Of a stretch of 64,000 nucleotides of DNA, positions 20,047 to 29,202 are shown piece by piece; position 1 is the first letter of the stretch, and each line of letters opens with the position of its first letter. The DNA is taken from the NCBI RefSeq assembly GCF_021650705.1, contig NZ_CP087138.1:3286001-3350000 (forward strand). The letters run 5' to 3'. The position numbers and the translations under genes were made by a program. The notes below the pieces were generated by a model that saw nothing but the letters and a program-made list of their open reading frames with translations, was not told the origin of the DNA and made no database searches. This DNA comes from Pseudomonas sp. KNUC1026 (GTDB taxonomy: Bacteria; Pseudomonadota; Gammaproteobacteria; Pseudomonadales; Pseudomonadaceae).

Positions 20047-21129
20047 TTACAGATTTCGCAGCGCCGCGACTACTGCGTCGCCCATTTCCCGGGTACCGAC
20101 CTTGCGGCAGCCTTCGGACCAGATGTCACCGGTGCGAATGCCCTCGTCGAGCACACGGCTCACCGCCTGCTCGATGGCGTCGGCGGCCTCGGCCTGGTTG
20201 AAGGTGTAACGCAGCATCATCGACACCGAGAGGATGGTTGCCAACGGGTTGGCGATGCCCTGCCCGGCGATGTCCGGCGCCGAACCGTGGCACGGCTCGT
20301 ACATGCCCTTGCCGGCGGCATCCAGCGAAGCCGAAGGCAGCATGCCGATCGAGCCGGTGAGCATGGAGGCCTGGTCGGAAAGGATGTCACCGAACATGTT
20401 GTCGGTCACGATCACGTCGAACTGCTTGGGCGCGCGCACCAGCTGCATGGCGGCGTTATCGACGTACATGTGGCTGAGCTCGACGTCCGGGTAATCCTTG
20501 GCCACTTCCTCGACCACTTCGCGCCACAGCTGGCTCGAAGCGAGCACATTGGCCTTGTCGACCGAGCAGAGCTTCTTGCCGCGTACACGGGCCATCTCGA
20601 AACCGACCTTGGCGATGCGGCGCACTTCGCTTTCGCTGTATGGCAGGGTGTCGTACGCCTGGCGCTCGCCGTTCTCCAGTTCGCGCTGGCCACGCGGGGC
20701 ACCGAAATAGATGCCGCCGGTCAGCTCGCGGACGATCAGGATATCCAGGCCCGCGACCACGTCACGCTTGAGGCTGGAGGCGTCGGCCAATTGCGGATAG
20801 AGGATCGCCGGGCGCAGGTTCCCGAACAGGCCCAGTTGCGCACGGATCTTCAGCAGGCCGCGCTCGGGGCGGATGTCACGCTCGATCTTGTCCCACTTCG
20901 GGCCGCCCACGGCGCCGAGCAGCACGGCATCGGCCTTGCGCGCGGCGCTAAGAGTGGAGTCGGCCAGCGGCACACCGTACTTGTCGATGGCCGCGCCACC
21001 GATCACGTCGTGCTGCAGTTCGAAACCCAGGCCGAACTTCTCGTTGGCCAGCTCCAGCACCTTGACCGCCTCGGCAGTGATTTCAGGGCCGATGCCGTCA
21101 CCGGGAAGAATCAGGATCTGCTTGCTCAT
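20047..21129 (-). CDS. leuB: 3-isopropylmalate dehydrogenase
   Basis: A 360-residue enzyme for the third step of leucine synthesis, the oxidative decarboxylation of 3-isopropylmalate with NAD. Present are the [11 protein letters not shown] start, the substrate Arg residues around [15 protein letters not shown], the Lys/Asp metal site ([18 protein letters not shown]) and the NAD-specific [12 protein letters not shown]. The ATG at 21127 gives the family start. It lies 72 bases after leuD on the same strand. Confidence 0.96.
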   Translation of the reverse strand: MSKQILILPGDGIGPEITAEAVKVLELANEKFGLGFELQHDVIGGAAIDKYGVPLADSTLSAARKADAVLLGAVGGPKWDKIERDIRPERGLLKIRAQLGLFGNLRPAILYPQLADASSLKRDVVAGLDILIVRELTGGIYFGAPRGQRELENGERQAYDTLPYSESEVRRIAKVGFEMARVRGKKLCSVDKANVLASSQLWREVVEEVAKDYPDVELSHMYVDNAAMQLVRAPKQFDVIVTDNMFGDILSDQASMLTGSIGMLPSASLDAAGKGMYEPCHGSAPDIAGQGIANPLATILSVSMMLRYTFNQAEAADAIEQAVSRVLDEGIRTGDIWSEGCRKVGTREMGDAVVAALRNL

Positions 21130-21201
21130 GCTTTCCTCTTGATCACAAACGGCGCTCCAAGGGGAGCGCCTGGTCAATGCTGCGGCGCTTGCGCCAGTGT
21201 A

Positions 21202-21840
21202 TTAACGAAACAGCCAGGGCTGGCTTTGCCGATGGCGTGCCTCGAAGGCCTGGATCGCTTCCGCGTCCTGCAGCGTCAGGCCGATGTCGTCCAGGCCATT
21301 GAGCAGGCAGTGGCGTCGGAAGGCGTCCACTTCGAAAGGGTAGGCCTTGCCATCAGGGCGCGTCACGGTACCGGCGGCGAGGTCGACACTCAATTGATAG
21401 CCTTCCTGGGCTTCAACCTGCTGGAACAGCTCTTCTACCGAAGCTGCATCCAGAATGATCGGCAGCAGGCCGTTCTTGAAGCTGTTGTTATAGAAAATGT
21501 CAGCGAAGCTGGGCGCGATCACGCAACGGAAGCCGTACTCGTCGAGCGCCCAGGGTGCGTGCTCGCGGCTTGAGCCGCAGCCGAAGTTTTCACGCGCCAG
21601 CAGCACGCTGGCGCCCTGATAGCGTGGCTGGTTGAGCACGAATTCGGTATTGAGCGGGCGCTTGGAGTTGTCCTGGTAAGGCTGGCCCACGTCCAGGTAA
21701 CGCCACTCGTCGAACAGGTTCGGGCCAAAGCCGGTGCGCTTGATCGACTTCAGAAATTGCTTGGGAATGATCTGATCGGTGTCGACATTGGCGCGATCCA
21801 GGGGCGCTACCAGGCCGGTGAGCTGGGTAAAGGCTTTCAT
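21202..21840 (-). CDS. leuD: 3-isopropylmalate dehydratase small subunit
   Basis: A 212-residue aconitase swivel-domain subunit that joins LeuC to isomerise 2- to 3-isopropylmalate. The family motif [14 protein letters not shown] is near residue 75, and the N-terminus ([22 protein letters not shown]) is typical. The ATG overlaps the leuC stop by 4 bases (ATGA), so the two subunits are translated together. Confidence 0.96.
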   Translation of the reverse strand: MKAFTQLTGLVAPLDRANVDTDQIIPKQFLKSIKRTGFGPNLFDEWRYLDVGQPYQDNSKRPLNTEFVLNQPRYQGASVLLARENFGCGSSREHAPWALDEYGFRCVIAPSFADIFYNNSFKNGLLPIILDAASVEELFQQVEAQEGYQLSVDLAAGTVTRPDGKAYPFEVDAFRRHCLLNGLDDIGLTLQDAEAIQAFEARHRQSQPWLFR

Positions 21841-23270
21841 GCTGCGCTCCCTTGGGTCAATTCACGGACATCGATGAAATGGCCAGCCACTGCGGCGGCG
21901 GCGGCCATCGCCGGGCTCACCAGGTGCGTGCGCCCACCGGCGCCCTGGCGGCCCTCGAAGTTGCGGTTGGAGGTGGAAGCACAGTGCTCGCCCGATTCCA
22001 GCCGATCCGGGTTCATCGCCAGGCACATCGAGCAGCCCGGTTCACGCCATTCGAAACCGGCCTCCAGGAAGATCGTGTGCAGCCCTTCGCGCTCGGCCTG
22101 CTCTTTCACCAGGCCCGAGCCCGGTACCACGATCGCCTGCTTGACCGAAGCCGCCACCTTGCGGCCCTTGGCCACTTCAGCGGCGGCGCGCAGGTCTTCG
22201 ATGCGCGAGTTGGTGCAGGAGCCGATGAACACGCGGTCCAGGTGGATCTCGGTGATGGGCTGGTTGGCGCGCAGGCCCATGTACTTGAGGGCGCGCTCGA
22301 TCGAGCCGCGCTTGACCAGGTCCGGCTCACGGGCAGGGTCCGGAACGTTCTGGTCGACTGCCAGCACCATTTCGGGAGAGGTGCCCCAGCTGACCTGCGG
22401 CAGGATCTGCGCAGCATCCAGGTTCACCACGGTGTCGAATATCGCGTCATCGTCGGACTTGAGATCAGCCCAGCTGGCCACGGCCCGTTCCCACTGGTCG
22501 CCGTTCGGGGCAAAGGGGCGGCCCTTGACGTAGGCCAGCGTTTTCTCGTCGCACGCGACCATGCCGACCCGTGCGCCCGCCTCGATCGACATGTTGCAGA
22601 TGGTCATGCGGCCTTCCATCGACAGGTCGCGGATAGCGCTGCCGGCGAATTCCATCGCGTGGCCATTGCCGCCAGCAGTACCGATCTTGCCGATCACTGC
22701 AAGCACGATGTCCTTGGCGGTGACGCCCGGGGGCAACTGGCCCTCCACGCGCACCTGCATGTTCTTCATTTTCTTGGCCACCAGGCATTGAGTTGCGAGC
22801 ACATGCTCGACCTCCGAGGTGCCAATGCCATGGGCCAGCGCGCCGAAGGCGCCGTGGGTGGAGGTGTGCGAGTCACCGCAGACGACCGTCTGGCCGGGCA
22901 AGGTGGCGCCCTGCTCCGGGCCGATCACGTGGACGATACCCTGGCGCGGGTCGTTCATCTTGAATTCGGTGATGCCGTATTCATCGCAGTTGTCGTCGAG
23001 GGTTTGCACCTGCAACCGCGACACCTGGTCGACGATGGCCTCGACGCCGCCTTTGCGATCAGGCGTGGTCGGTACGTTGTGGTCAGGCGTGGCGACGATC
23101 GAGTCGACGCGCCAGGGCCTGCGCGAGGCCAGGCGCAGGCCTTCGAACGCTTGCGGCGAGGTTACCTCGTGGACGATGTGGCGATCGATGTAGATCAGCG
23201 ACGAACCGTCGTCACGCTTTTTGACTTCGTGCGAATCCCAGAGCTTGTCGTACAGCGTCTTTCCAGCCAT
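21837..23270 (-). CDS. leuC: 3-isopropylmalate dehydratase large subunit
   Basis: A 477-residue aconitase-family subunit binding a [4Fe-4S] cluster. The cluster Cys residues are in [11 protein letters not shown] (about 350) and [11 protein letters not shown] (about 410). It starts at 23270, where a divergent LysR gene begins 143 bases away, so the regulator probably controls the leuCD(B) unit. It overlaps leuD by 4 bases. Confidence 0.96.
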   Translation of the reverse strand: MAGKTLYDKLWDSHEVKKRDDGSSLIYIDRHIVHEVTSPQAFEGLRLASRRPWRVDSIVATPDHNVPTTPDRKGGVEAIVDQVSRLQVQTLDDNCDEYGITEFKMNDPRQGIVHVIGPEQGATLPGQTVVCGDSHTSTHGAFGALAHGIGTSEVEHVLATQCLVAKKMKNMQVRVEGQLPPGVTAKDIVLAVIGKIGTAGGNGHAMEFAGSAIRDLSMEGRMTICNMSIEAGARVGMVACDEKTLAYVKGRPFAPNGDQWERAVASWADLKSDDDAIFDTVVNLDAAQILPQVSWGTSPEMVLAVDQNVPDPAREPDLVKRGSIERALKYMGLRANQPITEIHLDRVFIGSCTNSRIEDLRAAAEVAKGRKVAASVKQAIVVPGSGLVKEQAEREGLHTIFLEAGFEWREPGCSMCLAMNPDRLESGEHCASTSNRNFEGRQGAGGRTHLVSPAMAAAAAVAGHFIDVRELTQGSAA

Positions 23271-23380
23271 CAGGTATTCCTCATCAGGACTTTCTATGCC
23301 GTTTCGCTTAATGAGCGCGCGAGGGGGCTTGTAGGTTCGGATGCTATAACGCTAAATTCAATAACTCAAATTCATACTTT

Positions 23381-23395
23381 TTATTAACTGCATAA
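23381..23395. promoter_or_regulatory. Candidate LysR-type operator between leuC and the LysR gene
   Basis: TTATTAACTGCATAA is a dyad (TTAT-N7-ATAA) that contains a T-N11-A core. It lies in the AT-rich leuC/LysR intergenic region, 18 bases before the regulator's ATG. Confidence 0.35.
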
Positions 23396-23413
23396 CGCGA
23401 GGGAATTGAGCAG

Positions 23414-24292
23414 ATGGACTTGGCCAACTTGAATGCGTTCATCGCCATTGCCGAGCTGGGCAGTTTTTCCGCCGCCGGCGAGCGCCTGCACCTGACCCAA
23501 CCGGCAATCAGCAAGCGCATCGCCAGCCTCGAAAGCCAACTGGGCAACCGGCTGTTCGACCGCCTTGGCCGCGAAGTGAGCCTGACCGAATCGGGCCGCG
23601 CCCTGCTCCCGCGGGCCTACCAGATCGTCAATGTACTGGAAGATACCCGCCGCGCCCTGACCAACCTCAACGGCGAGGTCTCCGGCAGGCTGACCCTGGC
23701 CACCAGCCACCACATCGGCCTGCATCGCCTGCCGCCCCTGCTGCGCGCATTTACCAAGCGTTATCCCAATGTAGCCCTGGACATTCAGTTCCTCGACTCC
23801 GAAGTGGCCTATGACGAGATCCTCCACGGCCGCGCCGAAGTGGCCGTGATCACCCTGGCCCCCGAGCCCTATGGGCAGATCAAGGCCACTCATATCTGGG
23901 ACGACCCGCTGGATTTCGTCGCGGCGCCCGAGCACCCCCTGGCCCGCCAGCAAGAGGTCACGCCGGCTGACATCGCTCAGCACCCGGCTGTGTTCCCCGG
24001 CAACAACACCTTCACTCACCATATCGTGCAGCACCTGTTCCGCGCTCAGGGCCTGGCGCCGAACATCGCCATGAGTACCAACTATCTGGAAACCATCAAG
24101 ATGATGGTTTCCATCGGCCTGGCCTGGAGCGTGCTGCCGCGCACCATGCTCGACGATCAGGTGGTGCGGCTGCACCTGCCCGGAGTGCAGATGAGCCGCA
24201 AGCTGGGCTACATCGTGCACACCGAACGTACGCTTTCAAATGCCGCGCGCGCGTTCATGGCTTTACTTGAGGCCGAAATCGTCTTTGCTTGA
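23414..24292 (+). CDS. LysR-family transcriptional regulator divergent from leuC
   Basis: A 292-residue LysR regulator with an N-terminal winged helix-turn-helix (residues 1-60, SFSAAGERLHLTQPAISKRI) and a C-terminal effector-binding domain starting about residue 90. Placement divergent from leuC suggests it controls leucine synthesis genes, but this is inference. The intergenic region holds a T-N11-A dyad. It is followed 39 bases later by the PAS-GGDEF-EAL gene. Confidence 0.9.
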   Translation: MDLANLNAFIAIAELGSFSAAGERLHLTQPAISKRIASLESQLGNRLFDRLGREVSLTESGRALLPRAYQIVNVLEDTRRALTNLNGEVSGRLTLATSHHIGLHRLPPLLRAFTKRYPNVALDIQFLDSEVAYDEILHGRAEVAVITLAPEPYGQIKATHIWDDPLDFVAAPEHPLARQQEVTPADIAQHPAVFPGNNTFTHHIVQHLFRAQGLAPNIAMSTNYLETIKMMVSIGLAWSVLPRTMLDDQVVRLHLPGVQMSRKLGYIVHTERTLSNAARAFMALLEAEIVFA

Positions 24293-24331
24293 GGGGGAGA
24301 GGACATTCCTCTGGCCGACAGGAAGCCGGTG

Positions 24332-26431
24332 ATGCCGCACACATCCCTCCACACCGAGCGACTGCCGCGCCTGGTTGCCGCCCCTTGTGACGACGAACAC
24401 GCCCTGACGGCGAGCGCACTGCAAGGCGCCGGGCTCATAGCTTGGCGCTGGGTATTGGCCAATGGCGAATGCGAGGTGGCCCTGGCTGCCTGGCATCACG
24501 AAGGGCTGGCACTGCCGCACTCTACGGAGCCCGCCTACCTGAGCCTGGTGTTCGAGGCCGACCGGCCGGCCATGCAGTTGGCGTTCGAACACACACTGGC
24601 AGGCCAGCCGCCACGCCAGCCCCTGGACCACCGCCTCAAGCTCGAAGACGGCCATTGGCAATGGATGCGCCTGAGCGCTCGCCTGTTGCAAGGCCGGGAA
24701 GGGCCTTGCCTGGCCGGAACCCTCGGGCAGAGGCCGGAAAACCTTGCCGATGCCGACCGTTTCGCCCGGCTCTTTCATGCCAGCCCCTATCCCAGCAGCG
24801 TGACCGAACGCGCCACGGGGCGCTTCATTGAGGTGAACCCCTGCTTTTGCGAAACATTCGGCTGGCCAGCGGAGGAAACCCTGGGGCGCACTGCCGAGGA
24901 CCTCAGCCTTCGGGGCAACGACCAGCAGCGCCGCGCGCTGCTGATCGACCTGGAAGCCGATGGCCGGGTCGAACACCGGGAAGTGCTCGGGCGGCGACGC
25001 TCCGGCGAGCTGGTAAGCCTTGAGGTGAATGTCGAGCCGATCCAGTTCAATGGGCTCGATTGCCTGCTGCTGACCACCCGCGATGTGACGTTGCTCAAGC
25101 TCGCCGAGGCGCAGGTACGGCACCTGGCTTACCACGACCCGCTAACCAACCTGCCCAACCGCGCGCTGCTGATGGAGCGCCTGGCCCAGCAAGTGGCCGA
25201 TGCCAAGCGCTTGAACCTGCGCGGTGCCCTGCTCTTTCTGGACCTGGACCACTTCAAGCACATCAACGACTCGCTTGGCCACCCGGTGGGCGACACGGTG
25301 CTGAAGGTGATCACTGCGCGCCTGGAAGCCAGTATGAGTTTCCAGGATACGGTCGCGCGCCTGGGCGGTGACGAGTTCGTGGTATTGATCAGCGGCCTGG
25401 CAGGCAACCTCGACCAGGTCACCCAAGCTGCCCAGCACACCGCCGACAGCCTGCGCGAATTGCTGGCCCAGCCCATGACGATAGAAGGCCAACGTTTGCT
25501 GGTCACACCCAGCATCGGCATCGCGTTGATCCCGGACCACGGCACCCACCCCGCCGACCTGCTCAAGCGCGCCGACATCGCGCTGTACCGGGCCAAGGAT
25601 TCAGGCCGTAACACCGCGCAGCTGTTTCACGGCAGCATGCAGGAGGCCGCCAGCGAACGGCTGCGCCTTGAGAATGACCTGCGCCTGGCAAGTGCGCGTG
25701 GGGAATTTCACCTGCATGTGCAGCCGCAAGTGGATGCGCGCCACAACCGCATCGTCGGTGCCGAAGTGCTGTTGCGCTGGCTGCACCCGCAACTTGGGCA
25801 GCAATCCCCTGCCCAGTTCATACAGGTGCTCGAGGAAAGCGGCATGATCCTGGAGGTGGGCAACTGGATCCTCGACCAGGCCTGCAGCGCTTGCGCGCGG
25901 CTGCTTGGAGAAGGCTTGATCGATCCCGAGGCGTTTTCCTTGTGTGTGAATATCAGCCCGCGGCAGTTTCGCCAGGCTGACTTCGTGGAACGTATCGAGC
26001 GCAGCCTGAGCTCGAACGGGCTACCGCCCAGCCTGTTGAAGCTGGAAATCACCGAAGGCATCGTGATTCAGAACCTCGAAGACACCATCGGCAAGATGCA
26101 CGCGCTTAGACAGCTGGGCGTGAGTTTCGCAATGGACGACTTCGGCACCGGCTATTCGTCGCTGACCTATCTCAAGCGCCTGCCAGTGGAAGTGCTGAAA
26201 ATCGACCAGGCATTCGTGCGTGACTGCACGCATGACCCCAACGATGCCGAGATCATCCGAGCCATCCTTGCCATTGCGGCAAGCCTGAAGTTGACCGTAA
26301 TTGCGGAGGGGGTAGAACTGCCCGAGCAACTGGAATTCCTCGAGCGGCTGGGTTGCCATCTCTACCAGGGCTACCTTTACAGCCGGCCGCTGCCCTGGCC
26401 TGGATTCAGGGCGCTGTTGCTGCACGGTTGA
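24332..26431 (+). CDS. PAS-GGDEF-EAL cyclic-di-GMP protein
   Basis: A 699-residue soluble protein. Order: N-terminal PAS-like region (about 20-130), PAS domain (about 145-255, FHASPYPSSVTERATGRFIEV), GGDEF domain (about 270-430) with intact RLGGDEFVVL, and an EAL domain (about 445-690). The EAL signature is EVLLRW, and the metal/loop segment MDDFGTGYSS plus VLKIDQAFV are present. Both diguanylate cyclase and phosphodiesterase activity are possible; which dominates cannot be read. AGGAAG sits before the ATG at 24332; a GTG one codon earlier is equivalent. No membrane segment is seen, so its input is probably cytosolic. Confidence 0.9.
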   Translation: MPHTSLHTERLPRLVAAPCDDEHALTASALQGAGLIAWRWVLANGECEVALAAWHHEGLALPHSTEPAYLSLVFEADRPAMQLAFEHTLAGQPPRQPLDHRLKLEDGHWQWMRLSARLLQGREGPCLAGTLGQRPENLADADRFARLFHASPYPSSVTERATGRFIEVNPCFCETFGWPAEETLGRTAEDLSLRGNDQQRRALLIDLEADGRVEHREVLGRRRSGELVSLEVNVEPIQFNGLDCLLLTTRDVTLLKLAEAQVRHLAYHDPLTNLPNRALLMERLAQQVADAKRLNLRGALLFLDLDHFKHINDSLGHPVGDTVLKVITARLEASMSFQDTVARLGGDEFVVLISGLAGNLDQVTQAAQHTADSLRELLAQPMTIEGQRLLVTPSIGIALIPDHGTHPADLLKRADIALYRAKDSGRNTAQLFHGSMQEAASERLRLENDLRLASARGEFHLHVQPQVDARHNRIVGAEVLLRWLHPQLGQQSPAQFIQVLEESGMILEVGNWILDQACSACARLLGEGLIDPEAFSLCVNISPRQFRQADFVERIERSLSSNGLPPSLLKLEITEGIVIQNLEDTIGKMHALRQLGVSFAMDDFGTGYSSLTYLKRLPVEVLKIDQAFVRDCTHDPNDAEIIRAILAIAASLKLTVIAEGVELPEQLEFLERLGCHLYQGYLYSRPLPWPGFRALLLHG

Positions 26432-26454
26432 GGGCTCATGACGTAAAACGAAAA

Positions 26455-26479
26455 GGGGGGCGCCCACCAGGCGCCCCCC
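26455..26479. terminator. Intrinsic terminator between the GGDEF-EAL gene and hsp20
   Basis: A perfect 10-bp G/C stem with a 5-base loop sits between convergent genes. On the minus strand it is followed by TTTTCGTTTT, so it should terminate hsp20 well. Confidence 0.85.
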
Positions 26480-26520
26480 TCTGTACACCGCTACGAAGCG
26501 TTCACGTAGCGTTCATGCGC

Positions 26521-26967
26521 TCACTGCAGAGCGGGCTTGCCGCTCCCGATCGGAATGCGCTTTGCTTTGGCCTCTTCGGGCACCACACGCAGCAGGTCGA
26601 TATTCAGCAGGCCATTTTCCAGCGCTGCGGCTTTGACCTCGATATGGTCAGCCAGGCGGAACGACAGTTTGAAAGCGCGTTGAGCGATGCCCTGGTGCAG
26701 ATAGGTCACGCTTTCGGGCTTGCCTTCACGCTGCTTGGTGCCGGTGACGGTCAGGACGCCCTTCTCCACGTGCAGCTCCAGGTCTTGTTCCTGGAAGCCT
26801 GCCGCCGCCACGACGATGCGGTATTGATCGTCACCGTGTTTTTCGACGTTGTAGGGAGGGTAAGTGCTGCCCGAGTCGTTGCGTGCCGCCGATTCGAACA
26901 GATCATTGAAGCGATCGAAACCGACAGAGTGGCGAAACAGGGGAGCCAGGGAAAATGCGGTAGTCAT
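26521..26967 (-). CDS. ibpA: Small heat-shock protein (Hsp20/IbpA type)
   Basis: A 148-residue alpha-crystallin-type holdase that keeps unfolded proteins soluble during heat stress. The alpha-crystallin domain runs from about residue 38 to 125 (YRIVVAAAGFQEQDLELHVEKG, then YLHQGIAQRAFKLSFRL), with the short C-terminal IPI-like motif KRIPIG for oligomer contacts. It lies 66 bases after dusC. The control region is notable: a sigma-32-like promoter at 27036-27063 overlaps the dusC end, and the ribosome site is inside a ROSE-like hairpin at 26974-26991. So both transcription and translation should be heat-induced. Confidence 0.9.
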   Translation of the reverse strand: MTTAFSLAPLFRHSVGFDRFNDLFESAARNDSGSTYPPYNVEKHGDDQYRIVVAAAGFQEQDLELHVEKGVLTVTGTKQREGKPESVTYLHQGIAQRAFKLSFRLADHIEVKAAALENGLLNIDLLRVVPEEAKAKRIPIGSGKPALQ

Positions 26968-26973
26968 GTCAAT

Positions 26974-26991
26974 CTCCTGAGATTCAGCGAG
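26974..26991 (-). promoter_or_regulatory. ROSE-like RNA thermometer hairpin at the hsp20 start
   Basis: In the leader, CUCGCUGAAUCUCAGGAG can fold so that UCGCU pairs with the Shine-Dalgarno AGGA, leaving one bulged G. That is the UYGCU/AGGA pairing that defines ROSE elements of small heat-shock genes. A second, more stable hairpin lies upstream at 27004-27026, as in ROSE leaders. The hairpin ends 6 bases before the ATG. Confidence 0.65.
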
Positions 26992-27033
26992 TTAGGTTCT
27001 TCACGCGACCCGACTTCGGCATCGCGTACTCGA

Positions 27034-28017
27034 CTAAATGGAGATAGCCTCGGCGGTTTCAAGACCGTTCGTCGGCTCCACGCCGATCAGCCGGCCGATG
27101 CGGTCGCAGTCGGTTTCGCGGCGCAACGCGTCGAACAGCACCACAGCCTCCGGGTAGCTGCGGGTGAGCATGGCCAACCATTGCTTGATGCGCCCCGGCG
27201 CGTAGCGCGGCGAGAGCTTGTTCAATGCCTGGGCCCAGAAGCATTGCAGCAGCGGCAGCAACTCGGCCCAGGTCATCGGCTCGCAGGCCTGGCCTTTTTT
27301 CGCAGCAGCGATCTGCCGGGCCAGGTCGGGCCGCGACACCAGGCCACGCCCCAGCATGATGTCACGCGCGCCACACACCTCCCGACAACGCCGCCAATCA
27401 TCGACCGACCAGATTTCACCGTTGGCATACACCGGCACTGCAACCGCATCCTGCACCTTGGCGATCCACTCCCAATGCGCCGGCGGCTTGTATCCATCGA
27501 GCTTGGTGCGCGCATGCACCACCAGTTGCTCGGCGCCGCCGTCGACCAGGGCGCGCGCGCAATCCAGCGCGCCGTGCGGGCTGGCATAACCCAGGCGCAT
27601 CTTGGCGGTGACCGGAATGTGCGCAGGCGTGTGCCGGCGCACGGCGCTGACGATGCTGTGCAGCAGCTCAGGCTCGTCGAGCAGCACCGCCCCGCCGCGG
27701 GATCGGTTCACGGTTTTGGCCGGGCAGCCGAAGTTCAGGTCGATCACGGGCGCACCCAGCTGTGCCGCCACCGCCGCGCTCTCGCCAAGCAACACCGGGT
27801 CCGAGCCCAGCAGTTGCACCCGCAGCGGCGTACCGGCGCGGGTCTGGCTGCCACGCGCCAGCTCAGGCGCCAGCCTCTGGAATGCGGAGGCTTGCAAGGC
27901 CCGATCCGAAACCCGCACGAACTCGGTCACGCACCAGTCCACGCCGCCTACGCGGGTGAGCACGTCACGCAGGATGTCGTCCACCAGGCCTTCCATCGGA
28001 GCCAACGCGATCTGCAT
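27034..28017 (-). CDS. dusC: tRNA-dihydrouridine(16) synthase
   Basis: A 327-residue FMN enzyme that reduces uridine to dihydrouridine in tRNA. The Dus signature is [20 protein letters not shown] (catalytic Cys about residue 98). Length and the C-terminal helical domain favour the DusC subfamily over DusA/B. It lies 3 bases after the thioesterase gene. Its last codons double as the -10/-35 of the hsp20 heat-shock promoter, so changes there would affect both. Confidence 0.88.
   Translation of the reverse strand: MQIALAPMEGLVDDILRDVLTRVGGVDWCVTEFVRVSDRALQASAFQRLAPELARGSQTRAGTPLRVQLLGSDPVLLGESAAVAAQLGAPVIDLNFGCPAKTVNRSRGGAVLLDEPELLHSIVSAVRRHTPAHIPVTAKMRLGYASPHGALDCARALVDGGAEQLVVHARTKLDGYKPPAHWEWIAKVQDAVAVPVYANGEIWSVDDWRRCREVCGARDIMLGRGLVSRPDLARQIAAAKKGQACEPMTWAELLPLLQCFWAQALNKLSPRYAPGRIKQWLAMLTRSYPEAVVLFDALRRETDCDRIGRLIGVEPTNGLETAEAISI
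27036..27063 (-). promoter_or_regulatory. Sigma-32 (heat-shock) promoter for hsp20, overlapping the dusC end
   Basis: On the minus strand CTTGAAA, a 13-base spacer and CTCCATTT fit the sigma-32 consensus (CTTGAAA, 13-base spacer, CCCCATNT) with one mismatch. The -10 overlaps the dusC stop codon. The expected transcript start gives a leader of about 60 nt. Confidence 0.75.
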
Positions 28018-28020
28018 GAT

Positions 28021-28458
28021 TCAGGCCCGCCGAGCGATGGCAGCGCCATAGCCTTCGATGAACTCGGGCGGCATCCGCTTGGGCTTGCCCGTAGAAAGCT
28101 CGATGCAGACGAACGTGGTTTGAGCGCGCAGCAACGTTGTGCCGTCAGCCGGGCGCAGGAGCTGGAAACGGCGGTTCATCCGCAGCTTTTCGTCCCAATC
28201 GACGATCCAGGTGCCCATCAGCAATTGTTCGCCTTCATAGGCGCTGGCGAGGTAGTCGATTTCATGGCGCACCACGGCCATGGCGCGATCGAGCCGGCGA
28301 TACTCGGCAAGGTCCAGGCCCAGGCGCTGGGAATGGCGCCAGGCGCAGCGTTCGAGCCAGGTGACGTAGACGGCGTTGTTGGCGTGGCCAAGGCCGTCGA
28401 TGTCTTCGACGGCAACGCTCAGGGAAAGGGTGAAAGGCTCAGGGGCGTCCCAGTTCAT
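28021..28458 (-). CDS. Acyl-CoA thioesterase, 4-hydroxybenzoyl-CoA thioesterase-like (hotdog fold)
   Basis: A 145-residue single hotdog-fold protein related to YbgC and 4-hydroxybenzoyl-CoA thioesterases. The catalytic Asp region is VEDIDGLGHANNAVYVTWLE (about residues 17-36). The ATG at 28456, reading MNWDAPEPFTL, has AGCCTCCAGG-like sequence on the plus strand (GGAGG on the coding strand) just before it. The physiological substrate is not evident. The dusC start lies 3 bases beyond its stop. Confidence 0.85.
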   Translation of the reverse strand: MNWDAPEPFTLSLSVAVEDIDGLGHANNAVYVTWLERCAWRHSQRLGLDLAEYRRLDRAMAVVRHEIDYLASAYEGEQLLMGTWIVDWDEKLRMNRRFQLLRPADGTTLLRAQTTFVCIELSTGKPKRMPPEFIEGYGAAIARRA

Positions 28459-28562
28459 GTAGCCTCCAGGCGGGATGACTGTCGGAACATTTTCAGGCCG
28501 GAAAAACAAAAGGCCCATTCAATATTCGAATGAGCCTTGATTCCCGGAGACCGGGTAAACAG

Positions 28563-28638
28563 TGGCGTCCCCTAGGGGACTCGAACCCCTGTTACCGCCG
28601 TGAAAGGGCGGTGTCCTAGGCCACTAGACGAAGGGGAC
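28563..28638 (-). tRNA. tRNA-Glu (TTC), copy 1
   Basis: A 76-nt cloverleaf with encoded CCA; acceptor GTCCCCT/AGGGGAC, anticodon TTC in loop CTTTCAC, and TTCGAAC in the T arm. It is identical to the copy at 28800-28875. Confidence 0.97.
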
Positions 28639-28680
28639 GCAAACCTTCGAGCAGGCCCGCCGCAGCAGACCCTGGCAAAT

Positions 28681-28756
<76 letters not shown>

Positions 28757-28799
28757 GATTTTACGCCTGGCGGCGCGCACGGCAGTTGCCGAAGCGATT

Positions 28800-28875
28800 T
28801 GGCGTCCCCTAGGGGACTCGAACCCCTGTTACCGCCGTGAAAGGGCGGTGTCCTAGGCCACTAGACGAAGGGGAC
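28800..28875 (-). tRNA. tRNA-Glu (TTC), copy 2
   Basis: Same 76 bases as copy 1. It lies between the two tRNA-Ala genes, so the minus-strand order is Ala-Glu-Ala-Glu. Confidence 0.97.
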
Positions 28876-28951
28876 GAACCTTCTACCACATGGACCAGCT
28901 TGGATGCTGATCCTGCTGGAGTCAAAACAACCGACTGCAACATGAGGAATT

Positions 28952-29027
<76 letters not shown>

Positions 29028-29074
29028 ACTAGCGTGGCACCGTTTGATTTGGCGCCGTGTCGTGGACGGGGCGC

Positions 29075-29103
29075 ATATTAAGGCGCGCCCCCTACCCTGT
29101 CAA
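29075..29103 (-). promoter_or_regulatory. Strong sigma-70 promoter of the tRNA operon, with GC-rich discriminator
   Basis: TTGACA, a 17-base spacer and TAATAT, then GCGCCCCG. A GC-rich discriminator after a near-consensus promoter is typical of stringently controlled stable-RNA genes (established knowledge). Confidence 0.85.
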
Positions 29104-29202
29104 ACGAATTTTCAAAAAAACCTGAAAATTTTTCCAAGGCCTTTCAATGGCTTAGGGCCAGCCACCACCGCGGCCGCCCCATGAAAAGCGACGGCCGGCC
29201 GG

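Noticed and set aside
26353..28533. A 726-codon open frame on the plus strand across hsp20, dusC and the thioesterase gene
   Set aside because: It is antisense to three genes with clear families and has no recognisable domain; long antisense frames are expected in high-GC DNA.
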